Shown here one piece after another: positions 26,998 to 37,355 of a stretch of DNA of 64,000 nucleotides; position 1 is the stretch's first letter, and every line of letters starts with the position of its first letter. Below the pieces are notes generated by a model. It was not told the origin of the DNA. It was given only the letters and a program-made list of their open reading frames with translations, and did no database searches. This DNA is from Euglena gracilis. Lineage: Eukaryota > Euglenida > Euglenophyceae > Euglenales. The position numbers were made by a program, and so were the translations under genes. The stretch covers positions 43,565,847 to 43,629,846 of the forward strand of contig CP154954.1 of NCBI GenBank assembly GCA_039621445.1, in the 5' to 3' direction.

Positions 26998-29900
26998 CTA
27001 CTCCAAGTCCGAACCGGCCGCATAGCCGGCAACGGACTTTTTGGTGGAATAGATGGAATTCAATGAGCGCACCGCCATTCGGGCCTCATTAAATTCCCCG
27101 TCCGAGGTCTCATCCCCCTCCCTGCCCGAAGCCGGGGTGTCCTCCTCCAAACAAGATATCTTGAAACCGACCTTTTGCCGGTTGGAGGAGTAACCACGGT
27201 CATCGCGGCGCTTACCGCGATTTCCGTAGCCGGGCCGGGGGGAACGAGATCTGGGACATTTGGATGCGTGGTGATCTTTGGAACCGCAAAGTGAACAACG
27301 GGATTTGTGGCGGGATTCCGCATAACGGGGGGAACGGTATTCCGTTCGACCGTCAAACCGTCGTGGTGAACGGGTTTCCCGTCGACCATGACCGGTGTAT
27401 CGGGTCTTCCCCGTTGACTCGCGCGAAGAGGATGATCCACTTCGCGAACGAGATCGTGAAGAATCGCGATTGAAATCCCGTTTTCGGGCAGGGGGGCCAG
27501 GTGACCGACCGCGAGAAGGACGGGTTTCCCGACCATCACGCGATGGTGACTTGGGCCTACTACCGCTAAAGCGGTTCTCCGAAGACCGTGAAACTCCCGA
27601 TTGACGTGAAAACGCCGAGGAACCCGATCCCCGTGAGGAGGTCGAGCCCCTTGGGCTTCCAATACGCTTTCGCGCATCGGGATTCGGGCATTCCCGAGAC
27701 ATGTGACCAGATTTGTTGCACAAAAAGCACAGTTTATCCGTGCCCTGGTCCGAAGAACGCTGATTCCGCGTTTTCGGTCCCGTGGTGGGTGATCTTGGTG
27801 ACATGGGTGATTTTTGCAACGCATTAACCGCACCCGCAGGGATTCCCGCGGTGGGATGCGTTTGGAAAGCGGACTGTATTTGTCCCAAAACTTGTGTGAG
27901 CTTGAGTTGCTTTGACACATAATTCCAACGTTGGGCAAGAGTCATCTCATGCCCTGCCAACTCCTCGCGATGGATATCCTTCACGAGGGATGGTGTGAAA
28001 TGCAACAAAACCGCATCGAATTGTTCGCGCATTTGCTTCTCGCTAAGTTCATCAACTTCGGAAGCAAGTGCTAACCATTTGGCATACCAAAGGTCAATGG
28101 ATTTCCATTTGCGATCCGATGGCGCGGATTGTCGCCATTTCTTTTCCAGGGTAATCCTGGTGACCAAGCTTGAGTTGGTTGAAGCGTATTGCTCAACCAG
28201 GTCATCAAATGATACGCCATTACGTATCACCAAATTGCGTGCGCGTTCTCGCTCCTCCCTCGGTAGGCAATCGATGAATTCCATCTTGACTACCTCGGGA
28301 TTCGGGTCTTGGGTGGGTCCCTTTAGTGCCCAATAGTACTCCCAGTCCCGAAAAAATTGTCTCCATGTGGTTGGATCCCCGTCCCATTGGGGCTTCACCT
28401 TGTTCGCGATTGCGATGGTGCCCTTGAAGTCTCTCTGAGTAACCCGCTGACCCTCGGTGGTATTCCAGGGGTTTGGGTCAGGGTAATTCTTAACACCAAA
28501 CGCGTTTCGCGGATTTTCCGCTCCATGTGTAACCCGTGCAGGATTTCCCGCACCAAGTGTAAGGTTGGCAGGATTTTCCTGCGGGATTTGCGAAAAATTT
28601 GGTGAAATTCTCCCGGTGGGGCGGGTTTCCCGCCGAAAACCCGATGGGTGATTCGGTAATCCAGAACCCGTTGGTGGTTGGTATGATCGCGAATGCGACA
28701 CATGACCAATACCAGGTGTGGGGTGTTGGCTCATTCCTCGTACAAGGTTGGAATGTTGAATTTCTTGGTGGAGACTCGAATTTTCGAGTGGGGGGTCAAT
28801 TTCCTCATCGGAAATGTCGTGCGAAGAGTGTGTTTGTGGTGTTGGCAAATGCAAAGGTGGTACAATTCGCGTTTTCGCGGGTGGTTGTACCAAATTCGCG
28901 GTGGATGTAGGGATTCCTACTCCGGAAATGGTAATTTGAGAACGCGATTCCGGGACATTTGGAATACCAACCGCAGCGCTTACCGCGGTGGATGGTGGCA
29001 CAACCGGTACCGGAGTGGACATTTTATCCAAACTCGCGGACAAGTCATGCACCGTTTCTTCCAAATGTTCCACCAACTGGAGTTGGCCGCAAATACGGTC
29101 AACCTCAGTCTCCAAATGCCTAATGCGTTTGCGGTAACGGGAAAAATCTTCCAAGTGTGGCAACTTTTCAGAAACCAAGTGTAATTCTTGGGCAAGATTT
29201 CCTTGGGACTCCTCCACATTCCGGAGTTGACCCGCAAGCGCTTTTACCGCATTTGAGACGGTTTGCAATTGGTGGAGTGACTTGGTGGGGGTTTCCACGG
29301 TGGTGCGCGAATTTTCCGCGGTTGGTTTTTCCAACAACGCAGAAATTCGTCCATCCAACCGAGAAACCTCATCTTGCATGGATCGGGCATTCCGATTCAC
29401 GCTTTCCTCAATTTGGAGCAAACTTGTACAAAATGCTTGCAAGGTTTCCTTGTTGTCACCAAGCACTTTGTCATAAAATGAGCGAAATTCCGGTGACTCG
29501 GATATCCGAGCACGCGAAATGGGGGGTAGTGAGCGGATTTCCGTCACTGTGGTGGACAACAAGGTGCAACGGGTTTGCAATTCCCCAATAGCGGCTTGAA
29601 TACCACTAATGTCGGGAATTCGCTTGGAAAGTGCAGAAACATGCTCCTGCAAACCGACAACGGTGGCATTAATACCGCCAATGTCCGTTTGCATTTGTTG
29701 TTGCGTAAAATCCAACCGTTGTGCGCAATCCGCGATTTTCGCGTTCAAGGTGGTTAATCCATCCTGATTTGCGGCACAATGGCAGGATTTTTGCTCCAAG
29801 TGTGAAATTCGTTCCTCCAAAAGCTGGATTTGTGTACGGGGAACAAAATTTTCTTGCACTTTCATCTGGAATTGCTTCAAGTGCTCGATTTCCGAGCCAA

Positions 29901-30651
29901 GATGCAAAATCCGTTGTTGGGCTTCTTGGAAAGAAGTGGTAAGTGCGGCAAAATGCTCAACCGCGACAAAGTTACCGATTTCCGGCATTTTGGGGGTGGC
30001 ATTTTGCGCTTGTAACTGCTGCTGCAATTGCAGTAGCATGGTTGAACAAGATTCCACTTTGGCAAAAAGATGGCTCATACCATCTTGCACGTGCAGAAAC
30101 TTGGAATCATTCCGCGTTTCCGCTTCATGCAGCATTTCGCTGATTTGTTGGAAATTTTGTGGAAGTTGGATGCGCAAAATACTGTCAACACTTTCTCGAA
30201 AATGCTGAAGGTCTTTCCCCGCATTTTCAAAATTGTGTTGGCAATATTTGCCGATTTCCTGCAAATAATTCCAGCAACATTCCAGTTTGGTGTTGACAAC
30301 CCTTTGATTGTCCTCATCGAACTGCAAAACTTTGTTGAGCATGGTTGCGCATTCCGCAACGCATTGGTGGACATGCAAAATTTGCTTGCTAAGCGGGTGA
30401 TCCGCTGGGAGTTGACCGAGAATTCGGTAAACATCACCGGGGGTGAGGTTATCCCTCAAATCTTCCTCATAGTCCTCCACAATGGAAACGGCACCAGAGA
30501 TTTCCGGTACCACCAGACGCATATCTGGGTTCCATGGCAATGCAGGGAAAACCGCAGCTTCCGCGGGTAATCCCGGCAATGCGCGAAGTGGTGTGGGGGG
30601 TGGTAATTGAGGGGGGGTTGGAAAAAACACGGTGTTTCCACCGAGTTGCAC
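26998..30651 (-). CDS. E3 Gag, 1217 aa
   Basis: The frame opens near 30722; the listed start is a GTG codon (first ATG at MRLVVPEISG). Residues about 50-560 form a long coiled coil. A Ser/Pro linker is followed by a capsid-type gag domain (about 740-930: WDGDPTTWRQFFRDWEYYW, FIDCLPREERERAR). Two CCHC knuckles (CFLCNKSGHMSREC about 975-988; CSLCGSKDHHASKC about 1119-1132) flank an Arg/Ser-rich stretch resembling SR proteins; both bind nucleic acid. The gag-type capsid domain is clear; the very long coiled-coil N-terminus is unusual. It ends in TAG, then continues in frame into the protease ORF. A leader ORF (31097-30456) overlaps its start. Confidence 0.92.
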   Translation of the reverse strand: MQLGGNTVFFPTPPQLPPPTPLRALPGLPAEAAVFPALPWNPDMRLVVPEISGAVSIVEDYEEDLRDNLTPGDVYRILGQLPADHPLSKQILHVHQCVAECATMLNKVLQFDEDNQRVVNTKLECCWNYLQEIGKYCQHNFENAGKDLQHFRESVDSILRIQLPQNFQQISEMLHEAETRNDSKFLHVQDGMSHLFAKVESCSTMLLQLQQQLQAQNATPKMPEIGNFVAVEHFAALTTSFQEAQQRILHLGSEIEHLKQFQMKVQENFVPRTQIQLLEERISHLEQKSCHCAANQDGLTTLNAKIADCAQRLDFTQQQMQTDIGGINATVVGLQEHVSALSKRIPDISGIQAAIGELQTRCTLLSTTVTEIRSLPPISRARISESPEFRSFYDKVLGDNKETLQAFCTSLLQIEESVNRNARSMQDEVSRLDGRISALLEKPTAENSRTTVETPTKSLHQLQTVSNAVKALAGQLRNVEESQGNLAQELHLVSEKLPHLEDFSRYRKRIRHLETEVDRICGQLQLVEHLEETVHDLSASLDKMSTPVPVVPPSTAVSAAVGIPNVPESRSQITISGVGIPTSTANLVQPPAKTRIVPPLHLPTPQTHSSHDISDEEIDPPLENSSLHQEIQHSNLVRGMSQHPTPGIGHVSHSRSYQPPTGSGLPNHPSGFRRETRPTGRISPNFSQIPQENPANLTLGAGNPARVTHGAENPRNAFGVKNYPDPNPWNTTEGQRVTQRDFKGTIAIANKVKPQWDGDPTTWRQFFRDWEYYWALKGPTQDPNPEVVKMEFIDCLPREERERARNLVIRNGVSFDDLVEQYASTNSSLVTRITLEKKWRQSAPSDRKWKSIDLWYAKWLALASEVDELSEKQMREQFDAVLLHFTPSLVKDIHREELAGHEMTLAQRWNYVSKQLKLTQVLGQIQSAFQTHPTAGIPAGAVNALQKSPMSPRSPTTGPKTRNQRSSDQGTDKLCFLCNKSGHMSRECPNPDARKRIGSPRGSTSSRGSGSSAFSRQSGVSRSSENRFSGSRPKSPSRDGRETRPSRGRSPGPPARKRDFNRDSSRSRSRSGSSSSRESTGKTRYTGHGRRETRSPRRFDGRTEYRSPRYAESRHKSRCSLCGSKDHHASKCPRSRSPRPGYGNRGKRRDDRGYSSNRQKVGFKISCLEEDTPASGREGDETSDGEFNEARMAVRSLNSIYSTKKSVAGYAAGSDLE

Positions 30652-31097
30652 TCCAAAAGGCCCACCGGTGCTTCCACCGGGGATCTTTTGGGTGTGAACA
30701 GAGCAAAGGGCAAATACCCCTCACTTTGTTCATGGGTAACATGAGTAACCAAGTGTGAGGGTGCAAGGGGTTCATCCCCTCGCCGCATCAATGATGGGTG
30801 AATCGGGATGGAGGAAGGCATTTTGCCACCTACATCCCGCACAATCAATGACAATGATGATGAAGAGGGTTCATTACCCCCATGCAACAATAAAGGCGTT
30901 TCGCCTTTTGACAATGACAAATGAGTCAAATTGCCTTCTTCTTGCTTGGGGGGTCGGGAATTGGAACTTGTTTCATTCAAACCGTTCCAATCCCCGCAAT
31001 CTTCATCACAATTGCTCAATGAACTCATCAACAAGTCATAATCAAATTTGGGGTTGGGGCTTGTGCTCTGCATCTTTTGAGATGGGTAAAAAGGCAA
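30456..31097 (-). CDS. E3 leader ORF, 213 aa, overlapping the start of gag
   Basis: ATG 31097 (MPFYPSQKMQSTSPNPKF). The first 148 or so codons precede gag and look protein-like (DYDLLMSSLSNCDEDCGDWN); the last 65 overlap gag in another frame. Because the gag frame has no ATG near its 5' end, this ORF may be the true Gag N-terminus joined by frameshifting or splicing, or an upstream regulatory ORF. No domain recognised. Confidence 0.45.
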   Translation of the reverse strand: MPFYPSQKMQSTSPNPKFDYDLLMSSLSNCDEDCGDWNGLNETSSNSRPPKQEEGNLTHLSLSKGETPLLLHGGNEPSSSSLSLIVRDVGGKMPSSIPIHPSLMRRGDEPLAPSHLVTHVTHEQSEGYLPFALFTPKRSPVEAPVGLLECNSVETPCFFQPPLNYHPPHHFAHCRDYPRKLRFSLHCHGTQICVWWYRKSLVPFPLWRTMRKI

Positions 31098-31373
31098 AAA
31101 CCCAAAAATTCACACAAATAAGCAGAGAAACAGGGACCAGAAAGGTTGTATCGGCGATTACCGAACAGAGCCTTCTGAGACCTGTATCCTTGCTTAAAGG
31201 TTGGCTAGGGGCCAGGAACAGTACTTTCACCGTGTTTCACGGCTCAGTACGATCCTCACCACCAGTCAACCGCAGAGTTTCTCTGTGTGGAACGTCTGTG
31301 TGGGATCGTTGCCTAAATCTGCTACCAAGTGTATTACCTGGTAGCCTTTCTTTCTGTAGGATCTTTGACCTAT

Positions 31374-31383
31374 TCTGCTACCA
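31374..31383 (-). other. E3 primer binding site (initiator tRNA-Met type)
   Basis: The minus strand reads TGGTAGCAGA directly after the 5' LTR, complementary to the 3' end of initiator tRNA-Met. A second copy of the LTR-end/PBS junction (TCTGCTACCAAGTGTA on plus) lies 56 bp further in, at 31318-31333. Confidence 0.8.
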
Positions 31384-31809
31384 AGTGTACGTCCAAAGCT
31401 TTCCCTTTTCCCCTTTTTGGAACTTTCTGTAAAAGCCTTTCGCTTTCGCCTTGGTGCGCAGCCTACTTATGGTAGGGAAAAGTCTTTGGAGTAACGAAAA
31501 GTGGTTTTCCCCTTTTCTTCCCAATTCCCCAAGAAGCAAAGCACAAAGCAATGTCTCAGAAGTTTCTTCTGAGTTCAGTCTTGATTGTTCCGAGGGTTTT
31601 TCCCTCTGACAAAACCAATGGTGAAACTTGGAATTGATGACAGTAAAGAATACCACCTGTGGGGGAAGGAGAGAAAAGTGCTGACGTGTCCAGGGGCAGA
31701 TCCCAGAATGGTCTGCCACGATCTTACCAGCTGTGGTTCCACAGTGGTGCGACCGTCACAGAACCCACTCTGCAGATATCCTACAGAGCTGGGACGTGCC
31801 TGGTACACA
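31384..31809 (-). repeat. E3 5' LTR
   Basis: 426 bp; pairs with 14970-15395. It should hold the promoter of E3 on the minus strand. Followed by the duplicated target CTCAG (31810-31814). Confidence 0.92.
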
Positions 31810-31814
31810 CTCAG

Positions 31815-33605
31815 ACCCCAGGTGGAAAGCGGATTACCAGGTGGACGTACTGGACTGGGACTTCAGAAAACATTTCAAACCTGGCGAATTCCACACGGTG
31901 GTTTGTGGAGTTCCCTGCACAGAATTCAGCATTGCCCTGACGACAAGACCCAGAAACCTGGAAAAGGGAGACAGCCTTGCAAAGAAAGCCCTGGAAATTG
32001 TGGAATTTCTGCAGCCGCAGAAATGGTGGTTGGAAAACCCAAGGTACGGATACCTGGGAAAACGAGATTACATGAAACCGTACCCGTACATTGACGTGGG
32101 TTACTGTCAATACACAGACTGGGGCTACAAAAAACCAACACGAATCTGGGGGAGCCCTGACATCCTGCAGGTACCAGCAAAACGGTGTGACGGAAAAACC
32201 TGCAAAAACCTGGACCCGAACGGTGGTGGTCACCTGGTGAAACTCAGCAACAAACACAACAGTCCAGCCTTCAAAAAATTCAGGATCCCAGAACAACTGA
32301 TTCAGGACCTGGCGGGGTGCCACGAACGGCTACGGCAAACCAGCCAAGCCCAGGCCGTGCAGCAACAACCGCTGCAGCAGCCCAGCCCTGCCCAGACTGC
32401 ACGACAAAACATGCTCTCACAGCCCAGCCCAGAACTGACAGGTCAACAGCCAAACCCAGATTCAACTGACAAAACAGAACCAGACCAAAACATTCGGCTT
32501 CCAAAACGACTGTGTGAACCGGTGGCCAAACTCCTGCTGGGGCAGGTCATCAGCAGAAAGAAAGCAAAACAACTCCTCATCGAAGTCCGTGCTGTGTTGC
32601 CGGATAGCAAAAAAATGTTCCTACAGGCCCTGATTGACCCGGAAGCACAGGCAAACCTGGTGAAAAAGAACCTGATTCCCCAACAAAACTTCAGACGTTC
32701 ACAAAAACCCTTGGCCCTGATCACAGCAGACGGAACAAGGATGGAAGGAGGACTACACGAAGTCACACTGGAACTGCAGTTTTCATCACGGGTGCACAAC
32801 ACGGACAGAACAAGGGAATGGTCCACCATTGGAACGTTCCATGACGCCGACATCCAAGTGGATGCCATCCTCGGGTCTCCGTGGATGGAACAACACCAAC
32901 TGGGGGTTTTCCCACACCTACAATCATTGGCCCTCATAGGTGAACCACTGCGGCTGCTGTCCAGTTGGCACCAGCTGAAGGAACAAAAGCACAGGGAACG
33001 GAAAATACACCAACTTCAGAAAAAGATTTCGGCAGTGCGGGCAATTAATTTGCAGATTCCTGCTGAAGCGGGCCAGGACGAGGAAAAACTGTTTGAAGAC
33101 GAAACAACACTGGAAACACTGGCAAAACAACTTCAGAAATCGGCAAAGAAATCTGACAGGGTTCACGGTGTTGTGGTGGTGCCAGAAGGACAGGAAACAC
33201 AAGGCGAAAGGGTGGCTGAACTGGTGAAAAAACTGCGGCAGGACTGTGAAGGAGTGGTCTTGCGAGACAAAATTTACCCAGACCCCCCAGAACGCGGACC
33301 ACTGGGTTATGGGAAAATCGAACTGAAACCTGGAACAGTGGCGAAAAAGCAAAGACCCATCCACATGACAGGAGAACGCCGACAGGCACTCATCGACATG
33401 GTGGACGAATGGGTTAGGGACCTGAAAGTGGAAGACGGGAGGAGTGACTGGTCCAGCCCCACGTTCGTGGTGGCCAAAAAGGGTGGAAAATGGAGAGGGG
33501 TGGTGGATTTCAGAGCACTGAACGAGGCAACAATCACAGACGCCCATCCCCTCCCTAGGATAGAAGACATCCTATTTCAACAAGGACAACGGGCCCTGTA
33601 CTGGA
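31815..33605 (+). CDS. E2 pol middle part: C5-MTase catalytic half, protease-like domain, start of RT
   Basis: Same frame as 14006-14964. The C5-methyltransferase half has DPRWKADYQVDVLDWDF, VVCGVPCTEFS (catalytic Pro-Cys, about 31898-31930), WWLENP (motif VI type) and GYKKPTRIWGSP, matching PCTEYS-type cytosine methyltransferases. A Gln/Pro linker leads to a retropepsin-like domain (about 32500-32910; LPKRLCEP, ALIDPEAQANLV, ADGTRMEGG) whose DTG is replaced by DPE, so proteolysis is doubtful. RT begins near 33240 (YPDPPERGPLGYGKIELKPG; FVVAKKGGKWRGVVDFRALN). A 7-bp deletion near 33604 shifts the frame before the YVDD box. Confidence 0.85.
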
Positions 33606-36600
33606 CCTCAAAGACGCCTTCCACCAGGTGCCACTGAGAACAGAGTCCAGACCCTACACCTGCTGCAGCACACCTAAGGGAACAAAACAGTGGAGAGTGG
33701 TGGTCATGGGGATGAAAAACGGTGTACCGATTTTCCAGAGGGTGATCGAGTACAGCCTGGAGGAGGTACAGGATATTGCAAATCCCTACGTGGACGACAT
33801 AATCGTAGGAACCGTATGGCAGGGGTCAGAAGAAAAAACCCTCGAACAACACGACAAGGACATCAGAAGGGTGATGGAGGCACTGAAAAAACAGCAGCAC
33901 GTGGCAGACATTAAGAAATGCAAATTTTTCGTGAAATAGGTGGAATTCTGTCGACACGTGCTGGGTGGTGGACAACGAAAACCAGCACCAGGCAAACTGA
34001 TGGCCTTGGAAAAATGGGAGGAACCCAAAACGGTCACAGCCCTGCGGGCATTCCTGGGATTCACAAACTACTACGCCTCATACATCCCAGGGTACGCAGA
34101 ATTGGCAGCAGACCTAATGGAGAAACTGAAGGTGAAAAAGGGACAGGGGAAGAAAGGACGCCTGACACCTGTGTTTTTCGGTGAAACGGAACGAACAGCT
34201 TTTCAGACTATCAAAGAAAAACTGCTGGGAAGCCTGAAACTGCAAACGGTGAACCCAGACAAACCGTTCATACTCAGGGTGGATGCAAGTGGCAGAGCCG
34301 TGGGTGCGGCTCTGGAACAATTTGCGGAGGACACTGCAGAAAAACCAGACCCAACAACAGCCATGACCGAAAACACAGTACCCGTAGCTTTCTGTTCACC
34401 AAAACTGACACCTGGGCAGGTTCGCTCGTGGTCTCCTAGGGAGAAGGAGACCTACGCAGTGATCCTGGCCATGCAAAAATGGGCTTCCTGGATAGGAAGG
34501 CAACCGGTTCTGGTGTTGACGGACCACAAGTCCATTGAGGCGTGGGCAACGGAGGCGCTGGACACCCCCAGTGGACCACCTGGACGTAGGGCTAGGTGGC
34601 ACGAACTGCTTTTGCGGTTCGACATAACTGTTGCATACGTACCTGGCAAAGACAACACGGTCGCCGATGCCTTGAGTAGGTGGGCCTACCCCGCCTCACA
34701 GGCATTCGCCGACGTGAGTATCCACGGGAGTGAGGAGGACGACCGACTCATGAAAGAAATCATCAAACAGGAGGAAAAGGAACAGAAAACTTGTATGGTG
34801 ATCAACGTGGCAGACCTGACACAGGCACAAAAACAACTTCAAGAACCCGTCACTGTGGCCGTCACAACAAGGGGGGGAGCCAAAACGGGTGAAGATTCGC
34901 CCACAGTGCCTGGTTCAACGGAAAACGGTGACACCCCTCAAAAAAATTCAAAGCCACCTCAAAAACCTGCAAAAACGACAAAGAAATGGGTTGTGAAGGA
35001 AACAACTGTGGTGAAACCAAGCAAAAAACTGGCAGGGGCAACCCCAAGGGAGACCACGGAGGCAGGAAACCTGGGCTCCGCCGGAAACCTGATCCGACCA
35101 GACCAACCAAAAAACAAAACCCCAGAAAATTAAAACACGGCCGAGGGACCATCCACTGAGGAAGACCCACCAAGGCGAAGACCCCTGGAAGAGGACCCTG
35201 TGGAACCCCTAACAACAACAGACACAACAAAACAACAGGACGCGCAAGGTGCGTCATCCTCAACGGGGACACCCGTTGGACCTCCATCAAGGGGAGTGCA
35301 CGCCCCGGAGCTTCAACAGGGGGAACCGAAAGGGGTGATGGACAGGGAATGGAAGAACGAGTACGAAAGTTGCCCAAGGTGGGGACCTGTGCTCAAGGAC
35401 CTGAAGGGAACGGGGTTCAAAAACTGGCCTGACAGGTACCGATTCGACAACGGCAGGCTCTACAAAAACGGACTCCTGTGTGTACCAAGTGGGTTGACTG
35501 GAAACGTAATTCGGGAACATCACGAAACAGCCGGGCACCCAGGGTCAGCCCGACTGTGGGACCAGATGGGAAGGTGGTTTGCATTTGCGGACCACCAGGA
35601 TGCAAAAAAACTGACAGGCAAAATGATGACCATGTGTGAAACCTGCCAAGCAACAGAACCCAGCCACTTACCATACAAGTGCCCCATTCAACCGACACCG
35701 ATTCCTGCACACCTGATGGACAGTGTTGCTATCGACTTGTTCTCTCTACCTGAAACCACCTTTGAAGGGAAAAAATACGACACGTTGGCGTTGTGTGTAG
35801 ACAGGCTGAGTGGGTGGATGGTTGCAACCCCCCACCTGGCCAAGGGACTCACAGCAGAAAGGGTTGGAAAGGAAATGTACAAACAGTGGGGAATTTTTGG
35901 GATACCCTCGGTGGTGAGCTCCGACCGGGGCTCCCACTTCACAGCCGGTTGGTGGAAAACACTGTGTGCTGCCCACGGGGTCCGTGTGGCGTACAGGCAG
36001 GCATACCACCACCAAGCCAACGGACGGGCTGAGGTAGCGGGTCAACAAGTCCTCCGAAAACTGGCAAAACTGGCTGCTGAAAAAGGGGTACCCTGGGTTG
36101 AACTCCTACCGAACGCCTTGAGGGCCCTACACGACGTCCCAGGTGAAACGGGATTGTCACCGTACGAAATTGTGTTTGGCAGGCACTGACCGTTGGCAGG
36201 ATTGCCATACCAACCACAAAAGGAAGCGGAAGGGGCCACAACGTTCATGGAAAGGATGAAAGAACAAGACCAGTGGGTGAGCCTGGTCCTGAACGAAAAA
36301 CAGCGTGAACGAGCTGAAACGGTGAACCAAAAACACAGAGAACCACCTGCCTTGGAAATCGGTTCCAAAGTCTGGTATCAACCCGAAAGACAACCCGGTA
36401 CCGACAAACTCGAACCGAAGTGGAAAGGACCTGCGGTGGCGTTGGAACGGGTTGGACAACACTCCTACGTGGTTGAACTACGACCTGGAAACCGACAACC
36501 TGCCCACCGTTCACAACTCAAACCCCACGTGGAGGACCTCTACAACGCAACCCCTGTTCCCCTCTACTTTTGGTCGGGCAAGGCACAGGAGTTGGAGGTC

Positions 36601-36816
36601 GGACCTGACGAATGGGAGGTTGACAAAGTGCTGAACCACCGCAGAAAAGACGGAAAACTTCAATTTTTGATTCAGTGGAAAAACTGGGACCCGTCTGACA
36701 CTCAGTGGGAACCCCTGAACCACTTCTTCCTCCGAACGAACAAGGATGTGGTCCAATATTGCAAGAAACGGGACCTGGCTGTGGATGTGAGAGAGTTTCT
36801 CGATGGGATGGAGTGA
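33606..36816 (+). pseudogene. E2 pol C-terminal part: RT, RNase H, integrase, chromodomain
   Basis: Read in the frame of 33628, with stops at 33937 (TAG), 35131 (TAA) and 36187 (TGA). RT palm FQRVIEYSLEEV...NPYVDDIIVG (YVDD). RNase H: LRVDASGRAVGAALEQ, EKETYAVILAMQ, LTDHKSIEAW. A Lys/Pro/Thr linker precedes integrase: EHHETAGHPG...CETCQ (zinc), SVAIDLF, SSDRGSHFT, NGRAEVAGQQV (DDE), SPYEIVFGRH. C-terminal chromodomain: EWEVDKVLNHRRKDGKLQF, then QWKNWDPSDTQWEP. The few lesions suggest moderately recent inactivation. The homologues in E1 and its duplicate share some but not all of these stops. Confidence 0.88.
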
Positions 36817-36848
36817 CACATGTCGCATACCGCTGCACTCTCTCACAG

Positions 36849-37355
36849 ATGCCGCCACGTCGCCACCCCCAACGACCCCGTCGCCAACCCCAACCCTACC
36901 ACCCACACCAACCTCGACCAGTCCCCTTCACCATCCCCACCATACTACCCCCACCCCTGCGTGCCCTTGAGGCGCAACTTCCTTCCCCCCTATGCCTCCG
37001 AACTTCAACACCAACGCAAACGAGGCCACCCCCACCACCATACCGCCCCCCACCGCCATACCAACCCCCACGACAACCCTCACCTCAACCCCATCACGAG
37101 CCCCCACATGCACCCCCACAGCGGAGCCCCAGACCGAACCCCCCACAGCCGGAGCCACCGAGCCCTCCGCGGCGGCGGAGACGCTCAGTCTGCTCCAGCC
37201 CGGGCAGTTTCCGTGGGGTATCGCTGCCCCTGGACAGCCCCCCCGCAACACCCCCCCACAGCCCACGACCCCCCTCACCGCAACCCAAGGCCCCCTCCAG
37301 CCCCGACACCCCTACCAAGAAGCAGTGGTGGGTGGAGGAGTTGCTGGGCTTGTAA
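36849..37355 (+). CDS. E2 proline-rich third ORF after pol
   Basis: 168 codons from an ATG directly preceded by CTCTCACAG, a good 3' splice-site context. Proline dominates; a conserved patch FTIPTILPPPLRALEAQLP and an RRRRRSVCSSPGS box recur in E1 (FVIPTILPRPLRKALEAELP; RGRSICSSPRS). That conservation despite low complexity suggests a real protein expressed from a spliced subgenomic RNA. No signal peptide or membrane segment, so not an obvious envelope. Function unknown. Confidence 0.45.
   Translation: MPPRRHPQRPRRQPQPYHPHQPRPVPFTIPTILPPPLRALEAQLPSPLCLRTSTPTQTRPPPPPYRPPPPYQPPRQPSPQPHHEPPHAPPQRSPRPNPPQPEPPSPPRRRRRSVCSSPGSFRGVSLPLDSPPATPPHSPRPPSPQPKAPSSPDTPTKKQWWVEELLGL

Larger units (their letters stand above)
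14970..31809 (-). mobile_element. E3, 16.8-kb Ty3/gypsy chromovirus-type element with two extra ORFs
   Basis: Inserted in reverse orientation in E2's methyltransferase gene, with a 5-bp duplication CTCAG (14965-14969, 31810-31814). The LTRs (426 bp) differ at about two sites, so insertion is recent. On the minus strand: 5' LTR, PBS (31374-31383), leader ORF, gag (1217 aa), in-frame TAG, protease plus Dam-like, RT-RNaseH-IN-chromodomain (1098 aa), 340-aa ORF, 1306-aa ORF, 1.4 kb non-coding, polypurine tract, 3' LTR. All large ORFs are uninterrupted, so it may be competent. Unlike E1/E2 it has no C5-methyltransferase domain. The whole element is filled with short perfect inverted repeats. Confidence 0.92.
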
